Shown here: piece after piece, positions 6,556-16,117 of the stretch
How the letters are laid out: the number at the start of each line of letters is the position of its first letter
Position numbering within the stretch: position 1 is the stretch's first letter
Notes under the pieces: model-generated
Databases searched by the model: none
Seen by the model: the letters and a program-made list of their open reading frames with translations, nothing else
Told to the model about the DNA's origin: nothing
DNA from: Arthrobacter agilis
GTDB lineage: Bacteria; Actinomycetota; Actinomycetes; Actinomycetales; Micrococcaceae
Assembly: GCF_006494655.1 (NCBI RefSeq)
Contig: NZ_VHIM01000004.1
Location: forward strand, 1-64,000
DNA length: 64,000 bases
Direction: 5' to 3'
Translations under genes and position numbers: made by a program

Positions 6556-7842
6556 TCAGGGCTCGGGGCTGCGCGAATCGTACTGCGCGAACCGCGGCTG
6601 CCACCGGGCCACGGCGAGCACCAGGACGATGCAGGCGGCGCCGCCCACGACGGCGGTCCAGCCCTCACCGAGCCAGGTGGCCTGGCCGCCGGCCACCATG
6701 TCCCCGAGGCGCGGCCCCCCGGCGACGACGACGATGAACACGCCCTGGAGCCGCCCCCGCATGGCGTCCGGGGTGGCCGATTGCAGGATGGTGTTGCGGA
6801 AGACGCTGCTGACGGAGTCCGCGATACCGGCGAGCACCAGGCAGGCAGCGGCTGCCCACACCCACGCTGACAGCTCGCCCTCACCCGGTGTGGGCAGGGT
6901 GGACGAACTGGCCATCACGACCACAAGCCCGAAGCCGCACACCGAGGCGCCCCAGCCGACGATCGACCAGATGACGGCCTTTCCGTGCCGGTGGATGCGG
7001 CCGAGCGGGCCGGAGAAGAGACCTGCCAGGACGGAGCCGAAAGCCCCGGAAGCGAGCAGGAGGCCGACGGTCAGCTCTCCCCCGCCGATGAGGACCGCGC
7101 CGACGGCGGGCAGCAGCGCGCGCGGCTGGGCCGTGATCATGGCGATCAGATCGAGGATGAAGGTCATGCGGATGTTGGGCCGTGTGCCGAGGAAACGGAA
7201 ACCCTCGAGCACCGTCGCGAGACCGGCGCGTCGCTGCGGACCCTCGGGCGGCAGCGGGGGCAGGCGGTACAGGGCCCACAACGCGAACGTGAAGGTGACG
7301 ACGTCGACCGTGTACGTCCAGGCGTACCCCACCTGCGCCACGAGGACTCCGGCGAGCAGCGGGCCCACGGTGAACGCCAGCCCGAACGTGATCATGCTGA
7401 GCGCGTTGGCGGCGGGCAGCAGCTCCGGCCGGACGAGGCGCGGGATGATGGAGCTGCGCGTGGGCTGGTTGATCCCGGCGGCGCCCGACTGGACGGCGAT
7501 CAGGAGGTAGAGCAGCCCCACACTGTCCAGGCCGATCCAGGCCTGCGCAGCGATGGCCATGGTGGTGGCCCACAGCGCGAAGCCGGAGTACAGGGCCACC
7601 TTGCGACGGTCCTGGGCATCCGCGATGGCACCCCCGCACAGGCCGGCGACCACCAGCGGCACGAGCGCGAAGAGGCTGAGCAGGCCCACACTGAGGGTCG
7701 ACTGGGTGAGCGCGTAGATCTGCAGGCTCACGGCCACGATGGTGAGCTGGGTTCCGATGGCCGAGAGCGCCGTCCCGATGTAGAGCCTGCGGAATGCCGG
7801 GGACTCCTTCAGCGGGGTGATATCGGCGAGGAGTCTGGGCAC
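6556..7842 (-). CDS. MFS exporter, DHA3/EntS-like
   Basis: The protein has 428 residues and about 12 membrane segments. The cytoplasmic loop between helices 2 and 3 carries AIADAQDRRKVALYSG, the MFS motif A. The overall pattern (SPAFRRLYIGTALSAIGTQL at the start, NQPTRSSIIPRLVRPELLPA in the middle) is that of the DHA3 family, which includes the enterobactin exporter EntS and macrolide exporters. The substrate cannot be told from sequence. No regulator or siderophore gene is adjacent. Confidence 0.85.
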   Translation of the reverse strand: MPRLLADITPLKESPAFRRLYIGTALSAIGTQLTIVAVSLQIYALTQSTLSVGLLSLFALVPLVVAGLCGGAIADAQDRRKVALYSGFALWATTMAIAAQAWIGLDSVGLLYLLIAVQSGAAGINQPTRSSIIPRLVRPELLPAANALSMITFGLAFTVGPLLAGVLVAQVGYAWTYTVDVVTFTFALWALYRLPPLPPEGPQRRAGLATVLEGFRFLGTRPNIRMTFILDLIAMITAQPRALLPAVGAVLIGGGELTVGLLLASGAFGSVLAGLFSGPLGRIHRHGKAVIWSIVGWGASVCGFGLVVVMASSSTLPTPGEGELSAWVWAAAACLVLAGIADSVSSVFRNTILQSATPDAMRGRLQGVFIVVVAGGPRLGDMVAGGQATWLGEGWTAVVGGAACIVLVLAVARWQPRFAQYDSRSPEP

Positions 7843-7887
7843 GGGGAAAGTCTAGTCGCGCAGTGGTTCGCGTCAGCAACCATTGTC

Positions 7888-8474
7888 CTAGGACGCCGCG
7901 GGCACCACTGTTCCATCCGACCGGCGCACGCCTGCGAGCTCCAGCCGCACCGTGGCCAGGATCCGGTACGCAAGGCTCTCGCCGACGCCCAACGCCTCGG
8001 CGTCGTCGGGTTCGATGTGCTGTGTCCGGGCACCGTTCCCGTCCGAGTAGGGCCAGTCGAGGGGCCCACAGACGGCGAGCAGCCCGCCCTCGTACTGGAT
8101 GCCGACGGCGACCATCCTCTCGTTGGACGCCGTGGCGACGAAGGCGCTCTGGCCCGCGGGCAGGACGAGACGGCTTGCCACCCGCTGGGGTGTGGCGGCC
8201 AGCCCCGCCTCGAGGCTCTCGACGACGTCGCAGGCCGTCGGAGGAGCGCTGACCGCGCGCACCGGCCGGCAGGCGCCGCTGACGGGCTCGCAGATGATCG
8301 CGGACCCCGTGGTGCCGGTCAGGCCGTCGGGCAGGAAACGAACCCGAGGAAGCCGTAGGGCCACGAGACGGCCGTGGAGGCCGCACCCCCGAGGCAGAGG
8401 AGGGCGACGCCGGCGAGCACCCGCTGCCGCACCCCACCGATGCTGCCGCGCCGGGTGGACGCCCTCGCCGTCAC
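7888..8474 (-). pseudogene. Frameshifted small membrane or secreted protein
   Basis: A GTG at 8474 overlaps the hydrolase stop as GTGA. It opens a frame encoding a basic leader and one membrane helix (VLAGVALLCLGGAASTAVSW), then PYGFLGFVSCPTA and a TGA at 8319. The codon pattern and protein-like sequence continue without a break in another frame from about 8335 to the stop at 7888 (FLPDGLTGTTGSAIICEPVS and on). The two halves read as one protein of about 195 residues with a 1-nt frame slip near 8325-8340. It could be a true mutation, a sequencing error or programmed slippage. The family is not recognised. Confidence 0.55.
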
Positions 8475-9184
8475 TGCTCCCCCGCCGCGATGGCGCGGTC
8501 GACCTCCTGCAGCACGCGGGCGTCGGCGATGGGGCGGAAATGACCCATCGTGTCGAGTTGGATGTTGCGGGCACCGTCCACGAAGCTGCCAGCGGGGATG
8601 TGCGGATCAAAGCGGCCGTAGATGGACGTGATGCGTCCGTTGAGTGCCCGGTTGTCCCGCAGTGTGCGCAGCGTGGGGTTCTGCGGCGAGAACGCCCGAA
8701 TGCTGGGAAGGATGAAGAAGCTCGCGTAGATGGAGCCGGAGAACGGTGTGTTGATGGCCACCAGCCGGCTCACGCGCCCACCGGCGCTGGACATGGTCAT
8801 GAGGAACTTGCCGATCAGCCCGCCCTTGCTGTGCGCCACGATGACGACGCCCGTGAGATCGTGCTCCTCGAGGTAGCCGGCGGCGAGCTGGGCCATGGCC
8901 TCGACGGTTCCCCGGTTGTACCCGAGCTTCTGCACCACGTGGACGGGGTGGCCCGCGCGGTGCAGGTGCTCGGCGACGGGGCGCATGAACTGCCAGGTCT
9001 CGTAGATGCCGGGAATCAGCAGCACGGGCGCCTTGCCGCCGGGGGCTCCCTCGGGAGGGACCAGATAGGCAGCGGGATCGGCCCGGACGAGCAGCGCGTG
9101 GACCTGCCAGAACCCGACGTATGCATAGTCCAGCGCCCAGGCCCAGCCGCGCTTGATGAGATTCACCCTGCCAACGGTACCCAT
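8471..9184 (-). CDS. Lipase-like alpha/beta hydrolase
   Basis: The protein has 237 residues. VLLIPGIYETW holds the oxyanion-hole region and AHSKGG at the nucleophile elbow gives the catalytic serine, as in class-2 lipases and PGAP1-like esterases. A later Asp (GRFDPHIP) and His (MGHFRP) complete a plausible triad. There is no clear signal peptide. Its stop overlaps the start of the frameshifted membrane protein, so the two form a coupled pair. Substrate unknown. Confidence 0.75.
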   Translation of the reverse strand: MGTVGRVNLIKRGWAWALDYAYVGFWQVHALLVRADPAAYLVPPEGAPGGKAPVLLIPGIYETWQFMRPVAEHLHRAGHPVHVVQKLGYNRGTVEAMAQLAAGYLEEHDLTGVVIVAHSKGGLIGKFLMTMSSAGGRVSRLVAINTPFSGSIYASFFILPSIRAFSPQNPTLRTLRDNRALNGRITSIYGRFDPHIPAGSFVDGARNIQLDTMGHFRPIADARVLQEVDRAIAAGEQ

Positions 9185-9219
9185 CCCCGACGCCGCTCGG
9201 GGCGCAACTTAGCCCCGCC

Positions 9220-9244
9220 TTATTATGAGTTGATCAGAATTACT
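9220..9244. promoter_or_regulatory. AT-rich furA-katA promoter region
   Basis: This 25-bp AT-rich patch in GC-rich surroundings contains TATTAT (9221-9226), a strong -10, and TGATCA. FurA proteins bind AT-rich sites at their own promoters, so this is the likely autoregulatory site. An exact FurA box was not resolved. Confidence 0.4.
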
Positions 9245-9258
9245 GGTTGACTGAGACC

Positions 9259-9747
9259 ATGATGCAACCAGCAGCGACGCACGAGGGCCACGAAGCCCAG
9301 TGGTCAGCTGCCCTGCACGCGGCCGGCCGGCGTGTGACCCGTCAGCGACTCGCCGTCCTCGCCGCCATCGATCGTCTCCCGCACGCCACCGCGGACGACG
9401 CCGCAGCCGCCGTGCGCGCCGGCCTCCCGCAGATCACCGTGCAGTCGGTCTACGTGGTCCTCGCGGATCTGACGGACCTCGGCCTGCTGCGCCGCGTCGA
9501 GACACCCCACTCCCCTGCACGCTACGAGACGCGCGTCGGCGACAACCACCACCACGCGGTCTGCACCGGTTGCGGGCGGATCGAGGATGTCGACTGCGCC
9601 GTGGGCCACGCACCCTGCCTCACGCCCGAATGGTCACCCGGCGCCCGCCGCATGACCATCCAGATCGCGGAGGTCGTCTACCAGGGCCTCTGCGACGACT
9701 GCCGCGCGGCAGTCCCCAGCCACCAACCAGCCACACCACAGGAATAG
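9259..9747 (+). CDS. furA: FurA/PerR-type peroxide-sensing repressor
   Basis: The protein has 162 residues. The winged helix covers about 15-90, with the recognition helix in [20 protein letters not shown]. The regulatory metal site holds GDNHHHAVC, and the structural zinc site is CTGC near 100 with CDDC near the end. The gene stops 7 bp before katA, the classic furA-kat arrangement, so it should repress catalase and itself until oxidised by peroxide. ATG 9259 or 9262 is preferred to a TTG at 9247. Confidence 0.88.
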   Translation: MMQPAATHEGHEAQWSAALHAAGRRVTRQRLAVLAAIDRLPHATADDAAAAVRAGLPQITVQSVYVVLADLTDLGLLRRVETPHSPARYETRVGDNHHHAVCTGCGRIEDVDCAVGHAPCLTPEWSPGARRMTIQIAEVVYQGLCDDCRAAVPSHQPATPQE

Positions 9748-9754
9748 GAGCACC

Positions 9755-11242
9755 ATGTCCGCCAACTTCAGCACGACACAATCCGGCGCCCCCGTCATCG
9801 ATGACAGCAACTCGTCCGTCCTCGGCCGCGACGGCGCCATCCCGCTGACCGACCACTACCTGATCGAGAAGCTCGCGCAGTTCAACCGCGAGCGTGTCCC
9901 CGAGCGCGTGGTCCACGCCAAGGGTGGCGGAGCCTTCGGTGTCTTCGAGACCACCGAGGACGTCAGCATGTACACGCGGGCGGCGCTGTTCCAGCAGGGC
10001 ACCACCACGGAGACGCTCCTGCGCTTCTCGTCCGTGGCCGGCGAGCAGGGCTCCCCCGACACATGGCGCGACCCCCGCGGCTTCGCGCTCAAGTTCTACA
10101 CCTCCGAGGGGAACTACGACCTCGTCGGCAACAACACGCCGGTGTTCTTCATCCGCGACGGCATCAAGTTCCCGGATTTCATCCACTCGCAGAAGCGGCT
10201 TCCCGGCACCAACCTGCGTGACGCCGACATGCAGTGGGACTTCTGGACGCTGAGCCCCGAGTCCGCCCACCAGGTGACCTGGCTCATGGGTGATCGCGGC
10301 CTGCCGAACTCCTGGCGCACCATGAACGGCTACGGCTCGCACACCTACATGTGGATCAACGAGTCCGACGAGAAGTTCTGGGTCAAGTACCATTTCAAGT
10401 CCAACCAGGGACACGAGGTCCTGACGGTGGACGAGGCCGAGGCTCTCGCCGGCTCGGACGCCGACCACCACCTGCGCGATCTCTCCGAGAACATCGCGAA
10501 GGGCAACCACCCGAGCTGGGACCTTAAGGTCCAGATCATGCCCTACGACGACGCGAAGAACTACCGGTTCAACCCGTTCGACCTCACGAAGGTCTGGCCC
10601 CAGGCCGACTACCCGCTGATCCCGGTCGGCAAGCTCACCCTGAACCGGAACCCGGAGAACTACTTCGCGCAGATCGAGCAGGCCACGTTCGCACCGTCGA
10701 ATTTCGTGCCCGGTATCGCCGCCAGCCCGGACCGCATGCTGCAGGCCCGCATCTTCTCCTACGCGGACGCGCACCGCTACCGCGTGGGTACCAACCACGC
10801 ACAGCTGCCCGTCAACATGCCGAAGAACGAGGTGCGCAACTACTCGAAGGACGGCGCCGCGCGCTACCACTTCAACTCCTCCTCCACCCCCGTGTACGCC
10901 CCGAACTCCGTGGGCGGACCGGCAGCGGACCCGGCCCAGTACGGCGCGCACGGTGGCTGGGAGAACGACGGCGACCTCGTGTACGCCGCGCACTCGCTGC
11001 ATGCCGAGGATGACGACTTCAGCCAGGCCGGGACGCTCTACCGTGATGTCTTCGACGACGCGCAGCGCGCCCGCTTCCTCGAGACCATCACCGGGGCCGT
11101 GGGCGGAGTGCAGAGCGACGACATTCGCGCCCGCGCCATCCAGTACTGGACGCACGTCGATACCGAACTCGGCGCGAAGCTGGCTGCCAACCTCGGCCAC
11201 GGCGTCACACCGGCCACCGAGTCCGAGGCCGCGCTCTACTAG
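9755..11242 (+). CDS. katA: Monofunctional haem catalase
   Basis: The protein has 495 residues, the small-subunit (clade 3) size, and dismutates hydrogen peroxide in the cytoplasm. The distal His54 sits in [15 protein letters not shown], the distal Asn in [12 protein letters not shown], and the proximal haem tyrosine in [19 protein letters not shown] lies 8 nt before the ATG. It is expressed with furA and closed by a hairpin at 11267-11302. The amine oxidase at 34390-35802 is one likely local source of peroxide. Confidence 0.96.
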   Translation: MSANFSTTQSGAPVIDDSNSSVLGRDGAIPLTDHYLIEKLAQFNRERVPERVVHAKGGGAFGVFETTEDVSMYTRAALFQQGTTTETLLRFSSVAGEQGSPDTWRDPRGFALKFYTSEGNYDLVGNNTPVFFIRDGIKFPDFIHSQKRLPGTNLRDADMQWDFWTLSPESAHQVTWLMGDRGLPNSWRTMNGYGSHTYMWINESDEKFWVKYHFKSNQGHEVLTVDEAEALAGSDADHHLRDLSENIAKGNHPSWDLKVQIMPYDDAKNYRFNPFDLTKVWPQADYPLIPVGKLTLNRNPENYFAQIEQATFAPSNFVPGIAASPDRMLQARIFSYADAHRYRVGTNHAQLPVNMPKNEVRNYSKDGAARYHFNSSSTPVYAPNSVGGPAADPAQYGAHGGWENDGDLVYAAHSLHAEDDDFSQAGTLYRDVFDDAQRARFLETITGAVGGVQSDDIRARAIQYWTHVDTELGAKLAANLGHGVTPATESEAALY

Positions 11243-11266
11243 GCGCACCGCACCACCGCATCACCT

Positions 11267-11302
11267 GAAGGAGGGCGGGCCCGCATGGGTCCGCCCTCCT
11301 TC
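11267..11302. terminator. katA terminator
   Basis: GAAGGAGGGCGG pairs with CCGCCCTCCTTC (12 bp) and the stem extends inward by GGCCC/GGGTC. It begins 25 bp after the catalase stop and also faces the convergent SDR gene. Confidence 0.8.
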
Positions 11303-11359
11303 GTCCTTCCACCCCGCGTCGGCATCCGGATGCCGGCGCCGGCGGGACGGCAAAACAAC

Positions 11360-12355
11360 TCAGCGGCGCGCCTCCCCCAGCAGGTCGACGGTCACCTCCC
11401 ACAGTCGGTCCGCGTTCTGCGGATCGAGCGCGTACGGGCGCACGCCCGAGACGCCGTCGATGATCGCGGGCACGACCTCCGCCTCCCGGCAGTCCTCGAG
11501 ATAGAGCCCGCCGACGCCGTCGAGCAGCGGCGAGGTCGCTGCGAAGACGGATGTCGCAGCGCCCTGTTGCGGGGTCTTGGCGCTCATCCCGGCGGCGGCC
11601 GCGCGCGCCTTCGTCGCTGCAAGGACCTCCGGATCCCAGTGGCGCTGCAGGTTCGTCCAGATGCCGCCCGGCATGACGGCGTTCGCGGTGATGCCGTCCG
11701 CCTCCCAGCGGCGCGTCGCTCCGACGGCGAGGAGGACGTTCGCGGTCTTGGACTGCCCGTAGGCGTGGCCGGCGTCGTAGGGCCGTTGCCGGAAGAAGAG
11801 GTCCTCGTACACGATGTCGGACATCCCGTGACCGCTGGAGCTCACGGAGATGATCCGCGCCCCGTCCGCCTCCGCAAGGGCACCGTGCAGGCCGATCGCG
11901 AGCGCGGCGTGACCCAGGTGGTTCGTTGCGAACTGGAGTTCCCACCCGAGGGGCGTGTGCAGTTCGGGCGTCATCATGATGCCCGCGTTGTTGACCAGGA
12001 GGTGCAGGGGCCCGGTCCATTCGGTCGTGAAGCGGTCGACGGCGGCGATGTCCGCGAGGTCCAGCGGACGCACCTGCACGACGGCGCCGCCGCTGGATCG
12101 GGCGATGTCGTCGGCGACGCGACGGCCGGCGTCGAGATCGCGGACCGCGATCGTCACGTCGGCGCCGGCGTGGGCCAGCGCCCGCGCGGTCTCGATGCCT
12201 ATCCCCGATGCGGCGCCCGTGACGACTGCGGTGCGGCCGGTCAGGTCGATGCCTTCCACCACCTCGAGAGCGGTACTCGCAGCTGTGAAGGGGGAGTCGA
12301 ACGTGTTCATCGTGAGGGTCCTGACTGTCGTCGTGGTGTGCGGGCTGTTCCTCAT
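11360..12355 (-). CDS. Short-chain dehydrogenase/reductase (retinol-dehydrogenase-like)
   Basis: The protein has 331 residues. The Rossmann motif TGAASGIG lies near 45, NNAG near 120, the catalytic Ser in ISVSSSGHG and the YGQSK motif near 195. The long form with an extended C-terminus resembles the WW-oxidoreductase/retinol dehydrogenase group used for varied ketones and aldehydes. The start at 12355 overlaps the upstream SDR stop (ATGA), which argues for coupling; an internal ATG at 12310 is the alternative. Confidence 0.82.
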   Translation of the reverse strand: MRNSPHTTTTVRTLTMNTFDSPFTAASTALEVVEGIDLTGRTAVVTGAASGIGIETARALAHAGADVTIAVRDLDAGRRVADDIARSSGGAVVQVRPLDLADIAAVDRFTTEWTGPLHLLVNNAGIMMTPELHTPLGWELQFATNHLGHAALAIGLHGALAEADGARIISVSSSGHGMSDIVYEDLFFRQRPYDAGHAYGQSKTANVLLAVGATRRWEADGITANAVMPGGIWTNLQRHWDPEVLAATKARAAAAGMSAKTPQQGAATSVFAATSPLLDGVGGLYLEDCREAEVVPAIIDGVSGVRPYALDPQNADRLWEVTVDLLGEARR

Positions 12356-13155
12356 GCTCCGCGCGTCGAGGAGATACCGCCGTCGACCGCGAGGATACTC
12401 CCGTGCACCATCCGGGCGGCGTCCGAGGCCAGGAAGAGCACGCCGTCGGCGATGTCGGCCGGGCGCACGACGACACCGGCCGGAGTCCCTGCCGTCATGG
12501 CGTCCAGCACCGCGCGCGCGGCCTCGTTGCCCGGCGTGAGTGTCGCTCCCGGGGACATCGTGTTCACCCGCACTCCCCGTGGGCCGAACTCCGCGGACCA
12601 GGACCGTGTCAGTTGCTCGACGGCAGCCTTGGTCGCCGTGTACATGGCGGCGAACGGGTTGCCGACCGAGGCCATCCAGGACCCCACGTTGACCACCACA
12701 CCGCTGCCGCGCTGCGCCATCGCCGGGAGGATCTCCGCCGCCAGGACATGCGGGGCGCGGACGTTGACGGCGAGCATCGCGTCGAGGTCGGCGTCCGCGA
12801 GGTCGGGTGTGGTGGGAGCCGGGTAGATGCCGGCGTTGTTGACGAGGATGTCGATCCGGCCCCCGAGCAGGGCGGTCGCTTCAGCAACGAAGGCGCGCAG
12901 GCCGGCATAGGAGCCTCCGAGGTCGACGGCGAGGAAGCGTGCGCTGCCGCCGTCATCGTCGATCTCCTGCACCAGTTCCCGGCCACGCGCCTCGCTGCGG
13001 CCGGTGACCAGGACAGTGGCGCCTGCCGCCGCGAGCGTCCGGGCGATGGCCGCGCCGATACCGCTGGTGGCTCCGGTGACGAGGGCGGTCCGGCCGCCGA
13101 GGGGGGCATGGGCGGCAGGGGAAAGTGCTGGTGAAGGTGAAGCGATGGATGTCAT
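12352..13155 (-). CDS. Short-chain dehydrogenase/reductase (classical)
   Basis: The protein has 267 residues: TGATSGIG near 28, the NNAG motif near 105, then NVGSW and the YTATK catalytic pair, with PGATLTPGN after them. It is a typical FabG-like classical SDR and probably uses NADP(H), judged from the GRSEARG segment. It is first in a two-gene unit with the next SDR and divergent from an MmyB-type regulator, which probably controls both. Substrate unknown. Confidence 0.85.
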   Translation of the reverse strand: MTSIASPSPALSPAAHAPLGGRTALVTGATSGIGAAIARTLAAAGATVLVTGRSEARGRELVQEIDDDGGSARFLAVDLGGSYAGLRAFVAEATALLGGRIDILVNNAGIYPAPTTPDLADADLDAMLAVNVRAPHVLAAEILPAMAQRGSGVVVNVGSWMASVGNPFAAMYTATKAAVEQLTRSWSAEFGPRGVRVNTMSPGATLTPGNEAARAVLDAMTAGTPAGVVVRPADIADGVLFLASDAARMVHGSILAVDGGISSTRGA

Positions 13156-13256
13156 GCTCCAGTTCTAGGCCGGTACACGCAGCAGGCACCAGAGCACGTC
13201 CAACCGGGGCATGGCAGGACCACGCTGGGCCCGCCACCACGGCCTAGAGTGGCATC

Positions 13257-14099
13257 ATGCCTGCAGACCGGTCCCAGCTCGGCGCCTTCCTCCGCGCGCG
13301 TCGTGACGGCCTGACCCCGACTGCCGCCGGCATGCAGCCCTTCCCCGGTCCCCGGCGGGTCCCCGGCCTCCGCAAGGAGGAACTGGCCGTCCTTGCGGGA
13401 GTGAGCGCCGACTACTACAGCAGGCTCGAGCAGGGTCGGCAGGCGAACGTCTCCCGCAGCGTGCTCGACGCGCTGGCGCGGGCGCTCCGGCTCGACGAGG
13501 TGGAACGCGCGCACCTGTTCGTCCTGGCGGACCCGACAATTGCACGGCGAGCGCACCCTACCGCCGTGCAGCAGCCCGATGCGGGGCTGCTGCGGCTGAT
13601 GACCGCGCTCGACCACCTGCCCGCCCTGATCCTCGGGCGCCGCGGCGAGATCCTCGCGACGAACACCCTCCTGACCGCAGTCCTCCGGGACCTGCCGCCG
13701 TCGTCATCGCTGGTCCGGTTCATGTTCTTCGACCCCCTGGCACGTGAGCGGATCATCAACTGGGAGCACTTCGCCGCTACCTGCATGTCGGCGCTGCGCG
13801 GCGAGCTCGGCCGCCATCCGGAGGACGTGCAGTTGGTGGCGCTGATCGACGAACTCCGGACCGGGGATCCCGACGCTGCGCGATGGTGGGCGGACCATGG
13901 TGTCCAGGACTACGCGTCGGCGCCGAAACGCATCCTGCATCCGGTGGCCGGCGAGCTGTCCTTTGACATCGAGACCGTCCTCCCGCCCCGGACCACCGAG
14001 CAGGTCCTGATCATCTACACCGCGCAACCTGACTCCCCTACCGCGCGCACCCTCCCGCTCCTGGCGAGCTGGAACGCAGTACAACCGGCCGCACGATGA
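13257..14099 (+). CDS. XRE regulator with MmyB-like ligand-binding domain
   Basis: The protein has 280 residues. The N-terminal HTH covers about 8-85 (LGAFLRARRDGLTP ... PGLRKEELAVLAGVSADYYS). It is followed by an MmyB-type domain (about 105-275) with the usual ALILGRRGEILATN and final HPVAGELSFDIETV strand. MmyB-like domains are thought to bind fatty-acid-like ligands. It sits back to back with the two SDR genes with 101 bp between starts, so it is their likely regulator. Confidence 0.85.
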   Translation: MPADRSQLGAFLRARRDGLTPTAAGMQPFPGPRRVPGLRKEELAVLAGVSADYYSRLEQGRQANVSRSVLDALARALRLDEVERAHLFVLADPTIARRAHPTAVQQPDAGLLRLMTALDHLPALILGRRGEILATNTLLTAVLRDLPPSSSLVRFMFFDPLARERIINWEHFAATCMSALRGELGRHPEDVQLVALIDELRTGDPDAARWWADHGVQDYASAPKRILHPVAGELSFDIETVLPPRTTEQVLIIYTAQPDSPTARTLPLLASWNAVQPAAR

Positions 14100-14173
14100 C
14101 GCGGATGCCCGTCCGGACGTTCCATGGGACCGCGACGGGCCCGATGCCCCTCCCCGCCTCGTAGGCTGGGGCG

Positions 14174-15205
14174 ATGCAGTCCTTCCCGCCGTGCGCCGAA
14201 CTCCATCTCCACATCGAGGGCACGCTCGAACCCGACCTCGTGTTCGAGCTCGCCGCCCGCAACCGCATCACCCTCCCCTACGCGGATGCCGCGGACCTCG
14301 CGGCCCGCTATGCCTTCACCGACCTGCAGTCCTTCCTCGACCTGTACTACGCCACCATGGACGTCCTGCGCACCGAGGCGGACTTCGCGGACATGACGCG
14401 CGCCTATCTGCGCAGGGCCGCGGCCGCCGGGGTGCGCCACGCCGAGATCATGATGGACCCGCAGGCACATCTCATCCGTGGCATCCCCCTCGCCACCTGC
14501 GTGAACGGTGTGTCCTCCGTCCTGGCCACGAGCGAGGCCGAGTTCGGCGTCAGCACTCTCCTCATCGCGGCCTTCCTGCGCGACCGCCCTGCAGCGGAGG
14601 CACTCGACGTCCTGCGGGACCTCCTCGACATGAAGGCACCGATCGTCGGCATCGGCCTCGACTCGGCGGAGGTCGGCTACCCGCCGTCCCTCTTCGCAGA
14701 GGTGTACGACGTCGCCCGTTCGGCAGGGCTCAGGTGTGTTGCCCACGCCGGCGAGGAAGGCCCGCCGTCGTACATCCGGGAGGCGCTCGACGTTCTCCGC
14801 GCGGAACGGATCGACCATGGTATCCGATGCCTCGAGGACGAGGCCCTCGTGGAGCGGCTCGTCGCGGACCGCGTGCCGCTCACCGTGTGCCCGCTCTCCA
14901 ACGTCCGGCTCGGCGCTGTCGACGACCTCCCCGCTCATCCCCTCCCGGTAATGCTCGCCCGCGGGCTGAACGTGTCGGTGAACTCCGACGACCCCGCCTA
15001 CTTCGGGGGTTATCTCGACGACAACCTCATGGCAGTCGGGGAGACCTTCGGGTGGGGTGCCGCGGAGCTCGCGATCGTCGCGGGGAACTCCCTCCGGTCG
15101 GCGTTCCTCGACGACGCCCGGCGCTCCCTGCTGCTCGCGGAGCTCGAGGTGTGGGCGTCGGAGCAGGAGCGCGACGGCGTGGTTCAACACCCGCGGACCA
15201 GATGA
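14174..15205 (+). CDS. Adenine/adenosine deaminase family protein
   Basis: The protein has 343 residues in a metal-dependent TIM barrel. The first zinc ligands are in ELHLHIEGTLEPDLVFEL; others are HAGEEG near 196, IDHGIRC near 218 and the Asp pair in SVNSDDPAYFGGYL. HIEGTLEP and DDPAYFGGY are typical of the Aah1-like adenine deaminase branch rather than classical adenosine deaminase, so purine salvage (adenine to hypoxanthine) is favoured. The ATG has a GGGG-type ribosome site. Confidence 0.83.
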   Translation: MQSFPPCAELHLHIEGTLEPDLVFELAARNRITLPYADAADLAARYAFTDLQSFLDLYYATMDVLRTEADFADMTRAYLRRAAAAGVRHAEIMMDPQAHLIRGIPLATCVNGVSSVLATSEAEFGVSTLLIAAFLRDRPAAEALDVLRDLLDMKAPIVGIGLDSAEVGYPPSLFAEVYDVARSAGLRCVAHAGEEGPPSYIREALDVLRAERIDHGIRCLEDEALVERLVADRVPLTVCPLSNVRLGAVDDLPAHPLPVMLARGLNVSVNSDDPAYFGGYLDDNLMAVGETFGWGAAELAIVAGNSLRSAFLDDARRSLLLAELEVWASEQERDGVVQHPRTR

Positions 15206-15260
15206 TGGGAGACTTCACCTCGGAACGCCTGCGCTGGTAGGTGCTGATGAGGGAGGCGCC

Positions 15261-15653
15261 ATCCTGCAGGACTTCGCGATCACCGACGACGACCGCATCG
15301 TCGAGATCCTCTGGCGCCCGGGCATCGTGATCGGTCCCCCTGAACTCGACGTCCTCGGGAACACCATCACACACACCTCGGGGTGGCTCGTCAGACCCGT
15401 CCTGATCCACCTCGACCTGATCCATCACATCACGCCACCTGCGCGTCAGATGCTCCTCGCGTACCGGCACCGGGCGCCGATCGCGCTCACCGGTTCCGAC
15501 CCGGTTGATCGGGTCCTCGCGGCGTTCATCGCTCAGTCGCGCAGCCGGACCAGGTACTTCACCGATCCGGCGGAGGCCCGCGAGTGGCTGTCCGGGATCC
15601 TGGCGGAGACGATCAGCACCCCGGACGGCCGGGCCCGGACCCTCCAGCCATAG
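15261..15653 (+). CDS. STAS/SpoIIAA-like hypothetical protein with a non-AUG start
   Basis: About 130 residues are open from ATC 15261 (or CTG 15264) to 15653, in a frame that has no ATG, GTG or TTG after 15057. GAGGGAGG ends 4 nt before the ATC and 7 nt before the CTG, which marks the real initiation region. The product parallels the next gene: ILWRPGIVIG against VRWQPRIVL, then a central RPVLIHLDLIHHI strand and a YFTDPAEAREWL end. It looks like a small STAS-like or DUF7793-type domain. A G-to-C change or base error in an original ATG would explain the start. Confidence 0.6.
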   Translation: MLQDFAITDDDRIVEILWRPGIVIGPPELDVLGNTITHTSGWLVRPVLIHLDLIHHITPPARQMLLAYRHRAPIALTGSDPVDRVLAAFIAQSRSRTRYFTDPAEAREWLSGILAETISTPDGRARTLQP

Positions 15654-15702
15654 GCATGGCCCCCGCTCCCCACTAGACTGACGAACCAGGAATGGGGGCA
15701 GG

Positions 15703-16074
15703 ATGGCGACAGCTCACGCGCGCTTCTCGGTGACGGTCGACGACGCGCACCTGCTGCGCGTCCGGTGGCAACCCCGGATCGTGCTGCGGGACTGCGACGG
15801 CGAAGTACTGACGGCAGCCATCCGGGAAGCACTCCCGGGCCGCCGCGTGCACCTGATGATGTTCCTCAACGGGATGGAGTCGCTCAGTCAGGACGCACTG
15901 GCGTTCTTCGCGCGCAAGGCTCCGCTCTCGGCCGTCGCTCTGATCGGACCGTCCGTGCTCGACGAGGCTCTGATCGAGCTGTACCTGGAGGTGTACCTTC
16001 CACCGTTCCCCGTCGCGTACTTCGACCACGAGGACGACGCCGGGGACTGGCTGGCTGCCCGACCCGCGCCCTGA
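15703..16074 (+). CDS. STAS/SpoIIAA-like hypothetical protein (paralog of the upstream gene)
   Basis: The protein has 123 residues: two short strands (RVRWQPRIVLRD), a helix, RVHLMMFLNG, AVALIGPS and an aromatic C-terminal motif VAYFDHEDDAGDWLAAR. Strand and helix order match the 15261-15653 gene throughout, so the two come from a tandem duplication that has diverged widely. Similar proteins occur in multiple copies in Arthrobacter. The function is unknown; anti-anti-sigma-like folds are a possibility, but no conserved phosphorylatable Ser is seen. Confidence 0.65.
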   Translation: MATAHARFSVTVDDAHLLRVRWQPRIVLRDCDGEVLTAAIREALPGRRVHLMMFLNGMESLSQDALAFFARKAPLSAVALIGPSVLDEALIELYLEVYLPPFPVAYFDHEDDAGDWLAARPAP

Positions 16075-16117
16075 TGCTCCCGCCGTCGACCCCCGGCCCC
16101 GAGGCCGGCCACAGCGG

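Noticed and set aside
9620-11248. 542-codon open frame opposite katA
   Set aside because: It is the mirror of the catalase codon pattern at high GC; the Val/Arg/Gly-rich translation matches no family and katA is certain.
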